DNA of 64,000 nt from Trichostrongylus colubriformis (GCA_963978905.1 OZ022258.1:57024591-57088590), one strand, 5' to 3'. Shown: positions 24,686 through 37,377, counted from the first letter of the stretch. Made by a program: numbers and translations. Notes: a model not told the origin generated them from the sequence alone.

Positions 24686-25746
24686 GAAATGCTGTACGAT
24701 CAAAATCATGCAGACCTGGCCGCGCTGACACGCGTTTTTTCCACGACTTTCGATCACACCTTTGAAACTTGTCATTTATTTTTCATTTTTCATTTATTTT
24801 TCAACTATTTTCATGCCAGTACATAGCTCTGACAAAATTGCGTAGTCATAAATCAAAGTAGGTAGTCTCACAGCGCGTAGTTGGTATGCAATCAGCCATA
24901 TGGAAGAATGCCGTGCTGGATATCCATGAACGAAAATCACTGGAGTCACTAGTATGTGTAGAAAGAAATGTGAACCGGAAGTTTGAGAGCAGAGAACATT
25001 CTCGAAATCACTACAGAGTGACGTCGACCAGAGTAAAAGCCATATCGGATAACGGAAATGGCCAAGCGCGCTTCAGAGACACAAATGTGCAAGTCAAACG
25101 ATCGGATGGGGAAAGAAAGCCGTACAACGGAAGCAACAATAAAAATTAACAAGTGATAAAAGGCAATAAAGAACTTGAAAGAATAGTGTCTGTTAAGTCA
25201 GAACACTACTATTCTGGTCAACATTTTATGTAGACAGCACACTGGGGTTTTATAAGGTGTACTGGTTAGAGCAATGGTCACATGAGTTTCTATACACATC
25301 GTACATGTCTCAGGCGATTTATTGGAGAAATTTTAGTCGGGCTCAGTCACAAATTAGCAATTTAGTTGAGTCCTGAACTGCTATACGAACAACGAGCTAT
25401 AAAATCTGTGGTTATATTGCGAAGGCATTGTATTAGGCTCTAATATACCGAACCCCACTGAATCTCGAATAATTTGAAAGAAATACGGTGTAATGCACAA
25501 TCTGTTTCACGAACTATGGACCACCCTCTACTTTGATTCATAGATGCATAAATGCGTATTGGCGAAGAGCTGCGATACCAAGTGCCCCAAGGGTCTTAAT
25601 TCCCCAAGGAACTCTAAAATGACACCTAGGTAGTTTGGTAGGGCCTCGCGTGCTGATAGCAGGTGCATAGAAGAACCAAAATTACAAAAGACCGTTTCAA
25701 AGCGTGTTATAAAGGGTCATATGTAATTTGACTGCAGAGACTCGAG

Positions 25747-25818
25747 GGTCTCTACGAGAAACGAACCCATCGTTCATCACCTCTAGAGCGAGACTTCTAC
25801 CATTAAGCCGCTGCGACC
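25747..25818 (-). repeat. tRNA-like relic
   Basis: The minus strand reads GGTCGCAGCGGCTTAATGG then GATGGGTTCGTTTCTC and ends GAGACC, so A-box, B-box and a partial acceptor pairing (GGTC/GACC) are present over 72 bp. The anticodon and D arms are imperfect. Could be a decayed tRNA or tRNA-derived SINE. Confidence 0.35.
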
Positions 25819-26339
25819 GCTACTGCCCATAGGGTTAGCCTCGTTTATGCTTCACTTCAAGCATAGTACTAAGCCGACGAGTCATCGCAAGCAAAGTTTG
25901 ACCCCTCCTGATCGCTTCGAAGAGGCATTTTGCAATTGTGGTTCATGTAATTGTGATCACCATTCGAGACACTATCGATTCATCCAAGAACCATTCCAAA
26001 GTCCCATGGTAACATAGAATCCTTCCCTGGTAAAACGAAAGATCCGTAAAAAGAGACGCATGCTCAATTTTTAGATAGGAAATTTAATAATGTGTAATAA
26101 CTAACACTGAGGATGAAAAAGGTATTTGTTCAGATCTCAGAAAATGTTTGGCTAATAACCAGGAAAAAGACGAGATATCACGAACAGAATTATAAGAATC
26201 ACGTTTAAAAGAGGAGAAGATAGAGTGAAAAAGAGTAGAAAGCATAGAAAGAAAAACTTCTTCATTTTTCAAAATTACCAGCTCGTTTCATGGGAAGGAG
26301 GTAAGCTGCTGCAATTTGCGTGACAGCCGCTTTGACTTT

Positions 26340-26470
26340 AAAGTTAGAGTCTTGATGGTCCAATGGATCAAAATGATGCCAGAAAAGCATCGGTGTGGGT
26401 TCGAGTCCCGACCATGGTCGTACACTTCGCTCATGGCTGAAGCTCATGCGGAGACATCGAAAACATTACT
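26340..26470 (+). repeat. tRNA-derived SINE
   Basis: Contains GATGGTCCAATGGATCAAAATGATGCC, GTGGGTTCGAGTCCCGACC and CACTTCGCTCATG, matching the main SINE family in order and spacing. Confidence 0.6.
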
Positions 26471-27014
26471 ATGACCATGACAAAAGGGCAGAGTGTATCT
26501 GTAAATTGAGATTGTAAATCAATTTATAATTATAGTAAAGAAATTAATACTCATGCAACTCGACTCGTAATGGACAAAAAATGTTAAAAGCACTTGAAAG
26601 AGTTCTATGCACTCAGTACTCTTTGTATAAAAGCAGTGAAGAGCAGAAAAAACAGAAAACGTTGCCGAGCTCGATCCTAGAGCTAAAAAACACCTAGGGA
26701 TATCGATATGGACATATCTCGAAAGGATGCTGGGATGTGGGATGCTTTGAAACTATTTGCAATTGGCCGACCACATCCAGTATGGATTAAAAACGTGGAC
26801 ATCTGTCACGGAGCGGCCACCTCATTAAAGGAACGAATGCCACCCGCTATAATTCCACATGACTTCAAAGGAATCTTCAGAGCTTTGTTATCTTTAACAA
26901 TGACTCTGTCCTTGATTGAGGCGACTCAGTGCCTTTGGGAGGGAGCTTTCCAGAGGCTTTTGATTTTCAACAGCTTTTCAGCAACAGATTTTCAACAAGT
27001 TGTTACAAGGGTGA
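26471..27014. other. Noncoding interval
   Basis: The open frame at 26708-27031 has no recognisable family motif and runs into the Helitron-like element, so it is not called as a gene. Confidence 0.4.
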
Positions 27015-28288
27015 TCCTACTATATATATAATTCGCTTAGTATGTCTGTCCGTGTGTGTGTGTTTGTCCGTGTGTCCGTCTGTCTGTCACGAAATTCATA
27101 TCTTGCTTCGCAATAAAGCTGGTACCGTGGATTTCACAAGTGATGTAGGGGGTAGTAAAGAGACCCTAGCGGTGGTGGACCGAAAGTGATAGCAACTGAT
27201 AAGGCTGATAAGGAGCCTCGGAAGGCAAATGTCGCCGAATCCGTTTCGCCTTTCGCGTTGATCCAGGAGCGCTGACACTCATAGATGTTTAGCAGGGTGG
27301 GCCAGGAACATCATTGGTGGGGGATCCAGCTTATAAGATTTGATAAGGAACATGAGAAGGCAAATTTCGTCAAATTCGTTTCGCCTTTCGCGTTGATCCA
27401 ACAGCGCTGACACTCATAGGTGTTTGCGGATTGGGACGGGGACATTAATGGTGGGTGATCCGCATAGATAACGATTGATAAGGCTTTATAAGGAGCTCAG
27501 AAAAGCTAGAGTCGTCGAATCCGTTTCGCTTTTCGCATTGATCCTAGAACGTTCATACACCCAGGTGTTTTGGGACGGGAACATTGATGGTGGGTGATCC
27601 AGCTTGATAACGGTTGATAAGACTTGATAAGGAGCGTGAGAAGGGAAATGTCACCAAGGCCGGTTCGCTTTTGCGGCTAACAGTGGAATGTTCACATTCG
27701 CGGGTATTGTAGGATACGGGAACCTCTATGGTATTGTTGGGTACAGGGGCCTCAGTGGAACTGATGACGGCTTACAGTGGCTAATAGGAGCCGTTAGAAA
27801 TCGGATCGGATGAAATCTATTACATCATTTGCTACTACTATATAACCGCTTTAGCAAACGCTTCTGATGCTCAGTGCCATTGGGTGAACATATTCCATGT
27901 TCTGATATCACTGACCGTTGTATCGACCGCTGCATTGCCTAGCGTTCCAGAAAATGGTGCATTTCTCTTGATACGAGCTCTAAACAATCCAAACTCCCAA
28001 TGATTACCTAAACCAGTTGGCTCACGCACACTACATACTGCGCACGATTCATGTCGATGACGTACAAAATGGGTTCGATGCAAAGCGACTGAAGTATAAT
28101 GATACCGAAATGCTTTTTTTTTTTAACACGCTATCTTCTTTGTTTTTTTTCAAATTCAGTAGCTCAGCTAAAAGCAGAGGAAAGGAAATTTCCGCTCAAT
28201 TCCATACAGAACTGTGGTCGGGCCGATCAAACCCATTTTGCACAACATCACTATGAATCGCGCGCAGTAATGTTCCCCCGCCAACTGG
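27015..28288 (+). mobile_element. Helitron-like nonautonomous element, copy A
   Basis: Begins TCCTACTATATATATAATTC after a host A and ends GCCAACTGG before a host T, so the ends are TC...CTGG (CTRR) at an AT site with no target duplication. A GTCTGTCC microsatellite-like stretch follows the 5' end, then about four diverged tandem units of roughly 130-150 bp (27180-27720) sharing GATAAGG...TCCGTTTCGC.TTTCGC.TTGATCC. The last 275 bp (28014-28288) form a palindrome from CCAGTTGGC to GCCAACTGG. No Rep/helicase coding. Other copies: 53419-54057 (-), 54408-54857 (-), 61947-62944 (+) and a partial at 36714. Confidence 0.65.
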
Positions 28289-28294
28289 TGAGTT

Positions 28295-28395
28295 ATAAAA
28301 GGCAAAAGCACTGGTTATGGACGGGACTCGAACCCGCGCTCTATGATTTGTGGGCATGTATGGTTACCCATTGACTACAGAGTGCTGATAAGCCA
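28295..28395 (-). repeat. tRNA-derived SINE, reverse
   Basis: GGACGGGACTCGAACCCGCG is the B box on the minus strand, followed by GGTTACCCATTGACTACAGAGTGC. Same family as the copy at 48950-49230. A similar reverse fragment lies at about 28440-28540. Confidence 0.55.
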
Positions 28396-28554
28396 TGATA
28401 AATATGCCATTAAGAAGCAAAATCAAGGTGAAGTGGGACACAAACCAGCACTTATGGCTATGGCATTTGTGGTAATCCATTACAATAAAGGGAGCTGATA
28501 AGCTATGGTAAATATACGATTAAGAAGTTAGGAGTGTTCCTTCAAGGTGAAAGG

Positions 28555-28665
28555 AGTAGTACTCCCAGGAGTGCCCAATGAATCAGTACATATGCACAAA
28601 GCATGGAGTGTGGGTTCAAATCCCATTCAAGGACAACTTTTGCCCATAACACAGCATCCTTTTAG
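28555..28665 (+). repeat. tRNA-derived SINE
   Basis: Contains AAAGCATGGAGTGTGGGTTCAAATCCC and the family segment CTTTTGCCCATAACACAGCATCC. Confidence 0.55.
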
Positions 28666-29653
28666 AACGTTCTGAAGCTTTCTAGAGCGCAAACGATGAT
28701 GATAGTGAGAGCTCCGAACACACGAGTAAGGCGGTTGAGGAACAACAGCAATAAGCGAGGATAGGATGACTATTCGCGGTCGAAAAGATGACGATAATTC
28801 ATGGTCCAATAGCCATAATGGCTCATCCATGGGATCACTCTAAAACTGCAGTTAGACATTCGTTTCCTAACGATTAGCGCCGAACCCACCTGTTCTCAGC
28901 CTAGGATGTCGGAAACCAAAACGGTTTCAAGGGAGCATGTATGGCACAGGCATAAGAAATCCAGCTGTCCGGGCAGGATTGCAGGATTCGTTCTTACATG
29001 CGGCGTTTCTCAATAGAATGTCACTTCCACTTGCTCACGGTGTGCTCGAATTGATGCATGATCTGAGTTTACGAGCCTGGTACTGAATGTAGCCAGGAAT
29101 GAGACTTATGAGCACACAACGACACAAGAGGGTGCTGGAGTGTACAATAGAAGAGTAGATGATAAATGAACAGACAGTTATTCTGGAGAGGGTGAGTTTC
29201 GCGTGTTGCTGGTCGTGAAACCGGTGCTCTGTACAAGTTGCCGGAGCTTCACATTGTGATCATGTCTCTGTTCATCACTAACGACGTCACATAAAAAGCA
29301 GTGCGATTAGGCCATCAGGAAAGCTCGTAGTAGCTAGTCATAACATTAAGATGGCTGAAGAAGTGCAAAGTTCTTGTGAGTGAGAGACAGTCACGACACG
29401 AGGGGAGTTTGCGGTGTAGACATGAAATACCAGCTTCTCGGCGCTCTACACTATTATCGACAATTTCGAACGGTATTTGATAGGTTATTCTATGCCTAAA
29501 GTTTTATTAAAATGATCCATTTGCGCTCCGCCCTCAGCACGGAGAGTGATAACTTTGCTCGATATTGGTAGGGAACACTATAGAGGTCCTACTAATAACT
29601 ATAAAATATTCACTCATGTATTTGGTCCACTAGCCACTTTTGTCCCTCGTGTG
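28666..29653. other. Noncoding interval
   Basis: No supported gene; frames are short and interrupted. Confidence 0.4.
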
Positions 29654-29812
29654 GTAAGATCGCGTTCATGCTTTGCGGTGCCGGCGGCAGGACGTGGCTG
29701 CTCTGCCCCTGTCTTGTTGCCTTCGCCTTCTGTGCACCTCTTCAACGCCACTCTGCTCCGAAGCCTGTGAATGTAGCCACGCCCTGTCGGCACGAAGTAT
29801 GAACGTAGCCCA
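29654..29812. repeat. Palindromic MITE family C, copy
   Basis: The left end AAGATCGCGTTCATGCTTTGCGG and right end CACGAAGTATGAACGTAGCC are the inverted termini that define family C (GGCCGCGTTCATACTTTGCG). The GC-rich centre is noncoding. Confidence 0.55.
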
Positions 29813-31371
29813 AGACCTCCAGTACGATATTCCGCATCGCGTTCCAAATTTTTGATTTTGTCTCCTCCCAGCGTGATGAGAGCCCATTCCCGTTGAGTGA
29901 TACCCGTCCTTAACTTGTATCCATTTTTCCCCGTTTAGGCGCGATGTTGCAAATTTTCGGTTTCGGCATCTCTCATTAGCGATTCATATGTCGCATTTCA
30001 CGACTCATAGAATAACTTAAAGGATAAGTGAGTGGGAAGATGGTATGTATGTCTGCGAAAGTAAAGAAAATATTTTCTCATCCCCCAAGAAAAGCGAAAA
30101 AAATGTGCAGCTATCTATTCGGGAGGTCTACAATGACCAAGAATTATTTTTGAAAAGTAGAAGAGTCGACATGGCTACACAGAAATCAGTAAAGGGAATG
30201 AATTCGAGAGAGAGAATGAGCCGCAGTGTGAATTATCAATTTCCATTCTCGAATAGAATTGAAATTTTTTTAAAACTACTATTTGTTAGCAGCTTCCTAT
30301 CGAAATCTCTGTGGAACTATCTGTCATTGAATGGATTTAGCCCGAACCAAACACAACGAACTAAAAAAGCATTCCGATTCTCTGAATTTTTATGGAAACG
30401 GTGACATATAAAACTCTCCTAGAGGGAATAGACGTCATCTTATTAGAATTGTGTGTAATTTTTGAGATTTGAGTTCATATTTCATTCATTTCTAGTTCAT
30501 TCCATCTCGAATTTGCGATTTTCATACAAGCACACGTTTTCGCGTTTTCTTTATATACTAGTGGTGAATCAAGCCCACCCAACAAACCCCGCCCAATCGT
30601 GGAGTGCCTACGTCTTTTTTTATACTATCTTTATCTTGATTCTTTTAAATGCATTTCTTTCGTTAAGATAAACAAAGACACCTTATAAAATCGAGAAGGG
30701 TTTCTAATATATGCTGGATACTTTTCGAGGTATTCAGTGAGTTCCCTGATACTACTGCAACATTCTGAAGTGTACAGCTGCAATATGCAGCGGTGCTATG
30801 AGCATATCACTCTGTAGCTATTCAGAGCCATTTCTTGAAACCGAAAGGAACGTGACAGCAGCTTTTCGATTCGATGGACTACTTTTGGGCAAGCCAATAA
30901 GACAAATTGTAACAATTGTTTGACACTTGCATGAAACTGCGATTTCGACTGTTGAGCCGATTTTGACATACAAGGGGGGAGGGAGACGTAAAAGGGTTGA
31001 AGATGTTTGATTGCAAGCATAAGACAATTGGGAATAGGTGAAATAACCTCCATTTTCTGTGCAATTTTCGGGGTTGAATTAGAAAAAAGCAGATCAGTGT
31101 AATCAATCCCTCTGCGATTAGAATATTAAGGTGGCATAATTTAATACAAAAAATTGCCCTTCAAAACAACAAAAGGTCACCAATATATCGTCACGACATG
31201 AAACCGTGTGAAAGCATTGTACACAAAAGAATTTTGGTCACGCCTCCATTCAACAATATTCGAAATTTGCAAACGTAAATTTTCTCGCACAAGTAGCCAA
31301 GGCTCTTAATTTCTTTGCAGTCTAACCTCTCAACTCCAGTTTTGATTCAGATGTCGAAGGAATTGTTCACG
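29813..31371. other. Noncoding interval
   Basis: No supported exon. The longest frame here (30045-30404, +) is rich in Ser/Lys/Phe without a family motif, and is not called. Confidence 0.4.
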
Positions 31372-31800
31372 GGAATTCCTTGATTCTGATTCCTTTCGAA
31401 ATCACTCTAATAGATACAAATACAGTACACAAACGGAAACGCGAAAAAAAGAGATATTCCTCTGAAGCAGTGCAGAAAACGTTCGAATTCCCGCCGAGCA
31501 ACATTCGAACAGCTGTCGGGGAGAGGCATAATTCGAATTTTGAAGCCCAATTTTGATTCGCTCCCTACTCTCACTACTACCCTGACCACATGATCGTCGC
31601 CTCTTCGCTCCTAGAGCCCTCGCAGCCTTGCCTTTCTGGGTGCCCCACCTCGTCGACCGTTACTCTGAGGAGCTGATCTTGTTGTTCGCATACAACTTAG
31701 AATGTTGCCCTTAATATGTGAATATAACATATGTGAATATAACATAAATATAACTTGACAGAAAAAATCGAATTCTCGTTAACGACTCGTTCAAGGAAGT
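31372..31800. repeat. MITE, relative of family A, copy 2
   Basis: Aligns in order with 20345-20775 at both ends (ACAGTACACAAACGGAAACGCG on the left, TGTTGCCCTTAATATGTGAATATAAC on the right). The tract TATGTGAATATAACA is locally duplicated at 31715-31745. Confidence 0.45.
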
Positions 31801-32824
31801 ACGGTATCAGAAAGATTTCTTAAGAGACACAAGTAATGGAAACGGAATGAGAACAAATTTCCGAAGTGATTCATTTTGGAGGCATCACACAGACACTATG
31901 ACAACTATGATTGTCAATCAAAAATCGAGCCTGCTATGCAACGCCCTTAAAGCTGACATCATCGCTGTAGCTCGGCGAAATGAATCAGTGAACGATCAAA
32001 AACGGCTATTTCGTTTGCAGAATGACGCTCATTCGACAACGCACAGCAACTTCCACATATTTAGAGGCCGAGAATCCTAGCACGCTCGATAATAATCAAT
32101 TGATATTTTTAACTAACTAACTAACATGACTAATCATAACTTAGCAACCTAATAACAACTTCCGCAAAAATCAGCAGCTATCAAAAATTAATAAATATCC
32201 ACTGAGGCTTTCAGCTTTACTTCGATGCCGATACTGGCGAGCCGGCTCAACACGCTGTACGTGTGAGTGCTGATGATCTATGGTAAACACAGCATTCAGA
32301 AGCTGAGTTAAGGGCACATTTCAGGGTAAATGGGGCAGTACAGCTAACGCCGTAGTCAGATAGTTCGACCCACAGCCAATAGGTTGTACCTTTGCCGGGG
32401 CGAGCCGATGAAGCCAGCGTGACTCCACCAAGCAGCCAGGCCCCCACCCAGACATGACTGTTAGCAGTGACGGTGGCACCGGTGGCAACAACGTGACAGA
32501 TGAGGCCCACGATTTGTGTGATAAAATGAGTTAAGGAAGAAATGCCAATGATTAAGGGGACATTGACATGACAACAGGTGATATCGCAGAGTTTCTACGA
32601 TCCATCCAGTGGGATCTGATCACTGCCTCGTTTTCATGCGGTAATCTCATCCAAGGCCAGATGTCGGGAGGCCATATTTTTGCCACTTTCGGGAACTTCC
32701 TTTTTCTTTGTATTCCACAGCATCTCTAATTTCATCATTCGGGAACTTCCTTTTTCTTTGTATTCCTCAGCATCTCTAATTTCATCATTCGGCGCTCTAA
32801 TCCATTCAAGGCGATCTTGTCTTC
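31801..32824. other. Noncoding interval with a SINE tail relic
   Basis: Holds an isolated SINE tail segment (CTTCCGCAAAAATCAGCAGCTATCAAAAA near 32157-32190) and a 48-bp-scale local direct repeat at 32690-32790 (CGGGAACTTCCTTTTTCTTTG occurs twice). No gene. Confidence 0.45.
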
Positions 32825-32945
32825 TGCCTTCAAGGTGAAAGGGGCCTTGGTAGTGCAATGGATTAGGACAAATGCCCGAAATGCATAGAGTGTGGGTTCG
32901 AGTCACGTTCGGGATCAAGTTGCCCATAACTCAGCAACCCAATAT
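32825..32945 (+). repeat. tRNA-derived SINE
   Basis: One of the clearest copies: GGTGAAAGGGGCCTTGGTAGTGCAATGGATTAGGACAAATGCC (A-box region), GTGTGGGTTCGAGTCACG (B box), then TTGCCCATAACTCAGCAACC. Confidence 0.65.
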
Positions 32946-34289
32946 AAACTGATAATGTATAAAAATTAATGGGAAGTTCTCAGCCGTCATTTGCCATAAA
33001 ATCTCACTTTGACTGGAATTCTTTAGTGAAAGCGAGAATTTGCAGACAGTAATGTCTCGGCTCACATGGCATTATCACAGTAGAACGATGGGAAGAAGGT
33101 CAGTTCCAGTGAAGGATGGCTGTATTAGGCTGCCATTACCAGTTCCAGGAAGTTTTTTAGAAGCTAAAATAGTGAGACTAAGGCAAGAATATCACAGAGT
33201 GTTCGATTTATGTGAGAAAGATTCGACTAGAAATAGAGGAGTAGAGCACACACGGATTAGCCGCCGTGTATGAACTTTTCAGCTACACATGAAACCGTTG
33301 AGGTCTTTGATCGAAAAACTGCGTTGAAGAAATTAACCACATCGCGTTTAGAAGCCTAGCCATCTCCGTGGGATTTGAAATATCATCATCCGCCAGAAAG
33401 GGCACCAATTGATCCCCTTCATTATCCATTCACAGATATGCAAGAAAGCAGAAATGGGAGAATTTGCATGGATGTCGGACTCCTGCCCTTTTCTGCCCTA
33501 TACATTCTGAATTGGTTCATGATTACTGCGGCTTTCTCCAACAAATTTTCTTGTGATTACGTGAGCTGATGAAGGTGAGGGAGACTCGTCGGTGCCATGA
33601 TCCATCAAAGAAGATAGGGTAGAACACGGCGGATGGAGTACGACGAATGAAAAATTTGAAAATTTCATGAAACATGCATGATATGCATTCCAATGTAAAT
33701 TGATTCCACTGGAACTTCAAAAAGATCAAAACTCAGTACGACACACCATCCAACATGCCATCTTCCGAGGAAAACTCGCACAGTAACAGAACGATTTTTA
33801 TCAAAGTGAATAAGAAAACAGAAAAAAAGAATATAAAATAGAAGTAATACACGTCTGTTTATACCTGTTTCTCATAAAGGGATGAAATCGAATCTCTGAC
33901 ATATGTATGCACAGCAATGCTATGTCTATTCAGAGGATACTTATTACAAGGTGCGGAAAAAGTATTCACCGCCTAACAAGGCTTCACCATACTAGGAAAA
34001 AATGTGGTGTCAACATAAGGCTTACTAGTGCCAGGTGTTAGCGAAACAAGCCTGATGTCTGAATCGTTGTGAAGTTTGACTTTAACACTCATTTGATTTC
34101 ACCGTCACCCTGATTTGGCCCTATCGTGACATTTCTGATAAGTATTTGTAGGAAAGTATAATGTTGTGGAAGTTCATAATATTGCTGTAATGGTGCAGCG
34201 AGTACCCCATAGACAATACTGCTCATATTTTTTGATTGGTTAATTGATACTGTGGGACAATGAATAACGCGCAAACGCAAGATGGATAA
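32946..34289. other. Noncoding interval
   Basis: No supported gene or paired repeat. Confidence 0.4.
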
Positions 34290-34707
34290 GGAATCTGATT
34301 GGAAAAATGAGCTTTTCTGTTTCCATATATTTATGTTATATTTGCCTACTATGGGCCGCATGCAAAGTCTTAGGCGAAAAATGTGAATTCGGCTAAGATA
34401 CAGCACCACATAGTCTTGGCCTGGTGGGCGAGGCCTTTGATTAAAAGCCCCGTCTCGTCGTCGCCGCTGTCGGAGACGCATTGTAGAAATAGAAAATTAC
34501 GTTGACAGTCTCACTCTCCGTTCCCAACCGTGGCGGACGACGAGACGGGGCTTTTACTCGGACGCCCCACCTAGCAGGCCAAGAATTTGGGAGCTGTGTC
34601 TTAGCCGAATTCTCACTTTTTGGCGTGAAACTGTGCATGCGGCCCTTATAAAGTAAAAAACATAAATATATGGGTAGCAGGAAAACTCATTTTTCCGTGG
34701 ACAATTC
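34290..34707. repeat. MITE family A, copy
   Basis: Inverted arms include TTTCCATATATTTATGTTATATTTG / AAAACATAAATATATGGGTAGCAGG, GGGCCGCATGCAAAG / GTGCATGCGGCCC and GAATTCGGCTAAGA / TCTTAGCCGAATTC. The centre contains a second inverted pair, CCCCGTCTCGTCGTC against GACGACGAGACGGGG. Confidence 0.65.
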
Positions 34708-36291
34708 TTTGAGGCTTCAACATGGAAGACCCGGTCGCCTGTATTCCACAAGGTAAAATGATGCATGGGTTGCGCAGCACGGGATCTGTGAGTAGCGAGT
34801 GATCTCTTCAGTTCATTGGTCTCAACGAAATATGCTTCAAAGCACTTGAAAACGCTCAGTATGCTTTTGCTGAAAGGTGTACCACAATTTCAAGAGTAAG
34901 CCTAGAATGGGTATTTGTCTGAAATAGGAAGCACTGAACATGCAAACAGGGTAGGCCTAAAAAAGTCTGACTAGTAGGGCCAGAGTTGAAAGAGAAACTT
35001 TTAGTGGATTTTAAAGAAAGAACTGATGCTGATGCTCAATACATGGATTAACTCGCCGCACGGAGACGAGTCTGACGCTATTCACCTTTGTTCATTCAAC
35101 CCACTTTGAAAGAAGTTATGACGGTGCGACGGTTTGCGAATGATCAATCCGTCCCACGGTGTCAATTAACCAAATATGGGAGCCGCACTTACACATTTCC
35201 TGTCATTTTCTGGACAGCTGCAATGGCTGCAATGGAAGATACGCACGCGACAAGGACGCAAAGACCATAAGAACTTTCCATCGGGTAGTCTGAGGATTGG
35301 TGTTTGAGGGAGAGAGTGCATCGACTCAAGAAGGGTACTGGATAAAAGATCAGACTTTCCCCCAACAGCTCTGTTTGCATTCTGATAGTCGAAGAGAACT
35401 AGAAATTGATGAATGCTAAGGAACCAACCAAACGAATGCTTGCCTACACCCTACACTTTGACACCGCGCCCACCTCGACGCTTCGCGGGGGGGGGGGGGT
35501 GGGGAGGCTTTACGAACCTGTAGGAAAGCAAAAATTACCTATGAGGAGGATTAACCCTTCAAAGCACTCAATTCCCTCACTTCCTTGAAGACGTTGCAGA
35601 AAAAGTGAGTAGGAATCAAAGTGAAAGTGAGATTACAGTAAAGTTTAGTGACATAAGAAAATAATAAAACTACCCCAGAGGATCAAGCAATTCAGAACGC
35701 AAAAAGAATATTTTCCAGATCGCCTCTGAACACGTCACTATGTCGTCGTTCTCCTCGTTTTCGATATATTCCTTCGCTCGGAAGTACGAAAAATAGCGCA
35801 ATGACGTTAATTATGGCGTCATAGATATAGGAGGGCGGACGAAGAAGAAAAACAGTTCGTTTTTAAAATTTCATAACATCGCACCTGAAATGGTGGGACT
35901 CCACTTCCACAGTGAGAGCTTGTACCTTCCATGCGATATTTGGTCAGTCGTTCATAAATCTTTAACCAGATCCCCCTATTGTACGACAGGCCTCAGATAC
36001 TTCGAATTCGGAAGAATTCCTGAAAACAATAAGTCAGTTTAAAAAATTCCAATCTTTCAAAAAAAGGTGAGTAGAGGAAGTTGCAATAGTTGACCCATGT
36101 CTTGGTGGCCACGCACATAAGAATTATTCAATGTCATAAAGTCATCACGGAGCGCATTTGACTTTTGTAACCATCTGTCGCAGTCGACCCGACTAAAACC
36201 AGAATTTTATCTATTCGCTTAAGGCTGCAGCACTTAGCAGCTTTGACCAGAGATAGTAAGATTCTGCGATTTTATAGCTTCCAATAACAAC
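34708..36291. other. Noncoding interval
   Basis: No supported gene. A G homopolymer run lies near 35488-35500. Confidence 0.4.
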
Positions 36292-36473
36292 CCTCAGGCC
36301 GTGTTCATACTTTGCGCTGCTGGCGACAGGGCCTGGCTGTGTGTCTCTGCGTCCGCCTGTGCCACCCTGTCTCGTTGCCTGCGCAGTGTCTGCACCTCCC
36401 CAGTGCCATTCTGCCTCGCTGTCTGTGGAGGCATCCACCTTCTCTCAGCGCAAAGTATGAACGCGGCCTTAGG
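36292..36473. repeat. Palindromic MITE family C, 182 bp
   Basis: Ends CCTCAGGCCGTGTTCATACTTTGCGCTG and TCAGCGCAAAGTATGAACGCGGCCTTAGG are inverted partners. The centre is GC-rich and made of CTG/CCTGTCTC-like words. Noncoding. Confidence 0.65.
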
Positions 36474-36713
36474 CCGATGATCAACTTCGAGACTTTGCAG
36501 TATCACGACTCCGCAATCGAAGATGCAGCATTGAAGAATCTCACTGAATTTGAAAAACTGCGCACCGCAAAGTCGCTTAGTCCCTGAGTCTGACGTCGGC
36601 TCCATCACCCACTAACTCGGACATAAATACAATGAATTCACTAGCTAATTATTTCAGTATACGTATATAGGTTGATGCGTAATTAATGGGGCTTTCAGCA
36701 AATTACTCTACTA

Positions 36714-37060
36714 TCCCTACCATATACAAAATATCTGCTGATCTGCCCGTTCGTACGTTCGTCCTTCTGTCCGTCGCGAAATTAGGAATTACAAGATAAG
36801 TTACCCGTGGAGATAGTTACAAGTTTGTGATTTGCAAGGTAGACTGAAAATCGTTAGTTGGGCTCCACAGTGATCTAAACGTGCAGGAAAAGATGGATTA
36901 TGGTCAGCGATGAGTTTGTGATAGCGTAGAAGAGAAGCGCGTTCAGTGAGTGGAGTGGACTTCGAATGGGCGGTCTTTGCAACATGAACTCATAATCTGG
37001 TCTCATCTGGAAAAAAATCGGCAGATATGAAAAATATTGAAGCTCTCTTAGACATATAAC
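36714..37060 (+). mobile_element. Helitron-like element, partial copy E
   Basis: The start TCCCTACCATATACAAAATATC after a host A, followed by CGTACGTTCGTCCTTCTGTCCGTCGCGAAAT, matches the 5' end of copy D at 61947. Further matching blocks are GTGGAGAT, TGATCTAAACG.G, AAAGATGGA.T.TGGTCAG and GAAAAAAATCGG. The 3' CAACTGG end is not found, so the right boundary is approximate. Confidence 0.5.
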
Positions 37061-37114
37061 TCTGTTAAACACTCTTTCTCTGCATCTTCCTCTTTCTTAG
37101 GACCCCTTCCTGTT

Positions 37115-37290
37115 CCTTTAGGGTGAAAGGCGTCGCGGTGATGAATCAGCACACATGCCGTGAAAACATGGAATGTTGGATAAAGTCCCGTCCGACATCG
37201 AAACTTTTGCCTAAATCTCAGCATACTTGTAACAACTTCCGCATCGCGGGCTGCTGCGAAAATCAGCAGCTATCAACATTCAAAAATATC
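37115..37290 (+). repeat. tRNA-derived SINE with tail
   Basis: GGTGAAAGGCGTCGCGGTGATG, a decayed B box (GGATAAAGTCCCGTCC), TTTTGCCTAAATCTCAGCATAC, and the family tail AACTTCCGCATCGCGGGCTGCTGCGAAAATCAGCAGC. The tail itself is a short inverted repeat (GCTGCTG..CAGCAGC). Confidence 0.55.
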
Positions 37291-37377
37291 AAAATCTATA
37301 AGGAGGAATGTGTTTTAAGTTTATGTTGATGGCGTAATCCTTTTTCGATATCAAGAAGGAGCGCACTACAGGTGGGA

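Larger units (their letters stand above)
23704..26330. other. Noncoding interval with tRNA-like relics
   Basis: No supported protein gene. Contains two weak tRNA-like segments (24610-24685 and 25747-25818), otherwise AT-rich sequence. Confidence 0.4.

Noticed and set aside
28300..28390. Possible tRNA gene on the minus strand (GGTTCGAGTCCCG)
   Set aside because: The B box is good, but the acceptor and D arms do not pair and the same sequence recurs as a dispersed SINE family.
28860..29340. Possible glycosyltransferase-like exon on the plus strand
   Set aside because: Only a short hydrophobic match from memory, with many stops and no splice structure.
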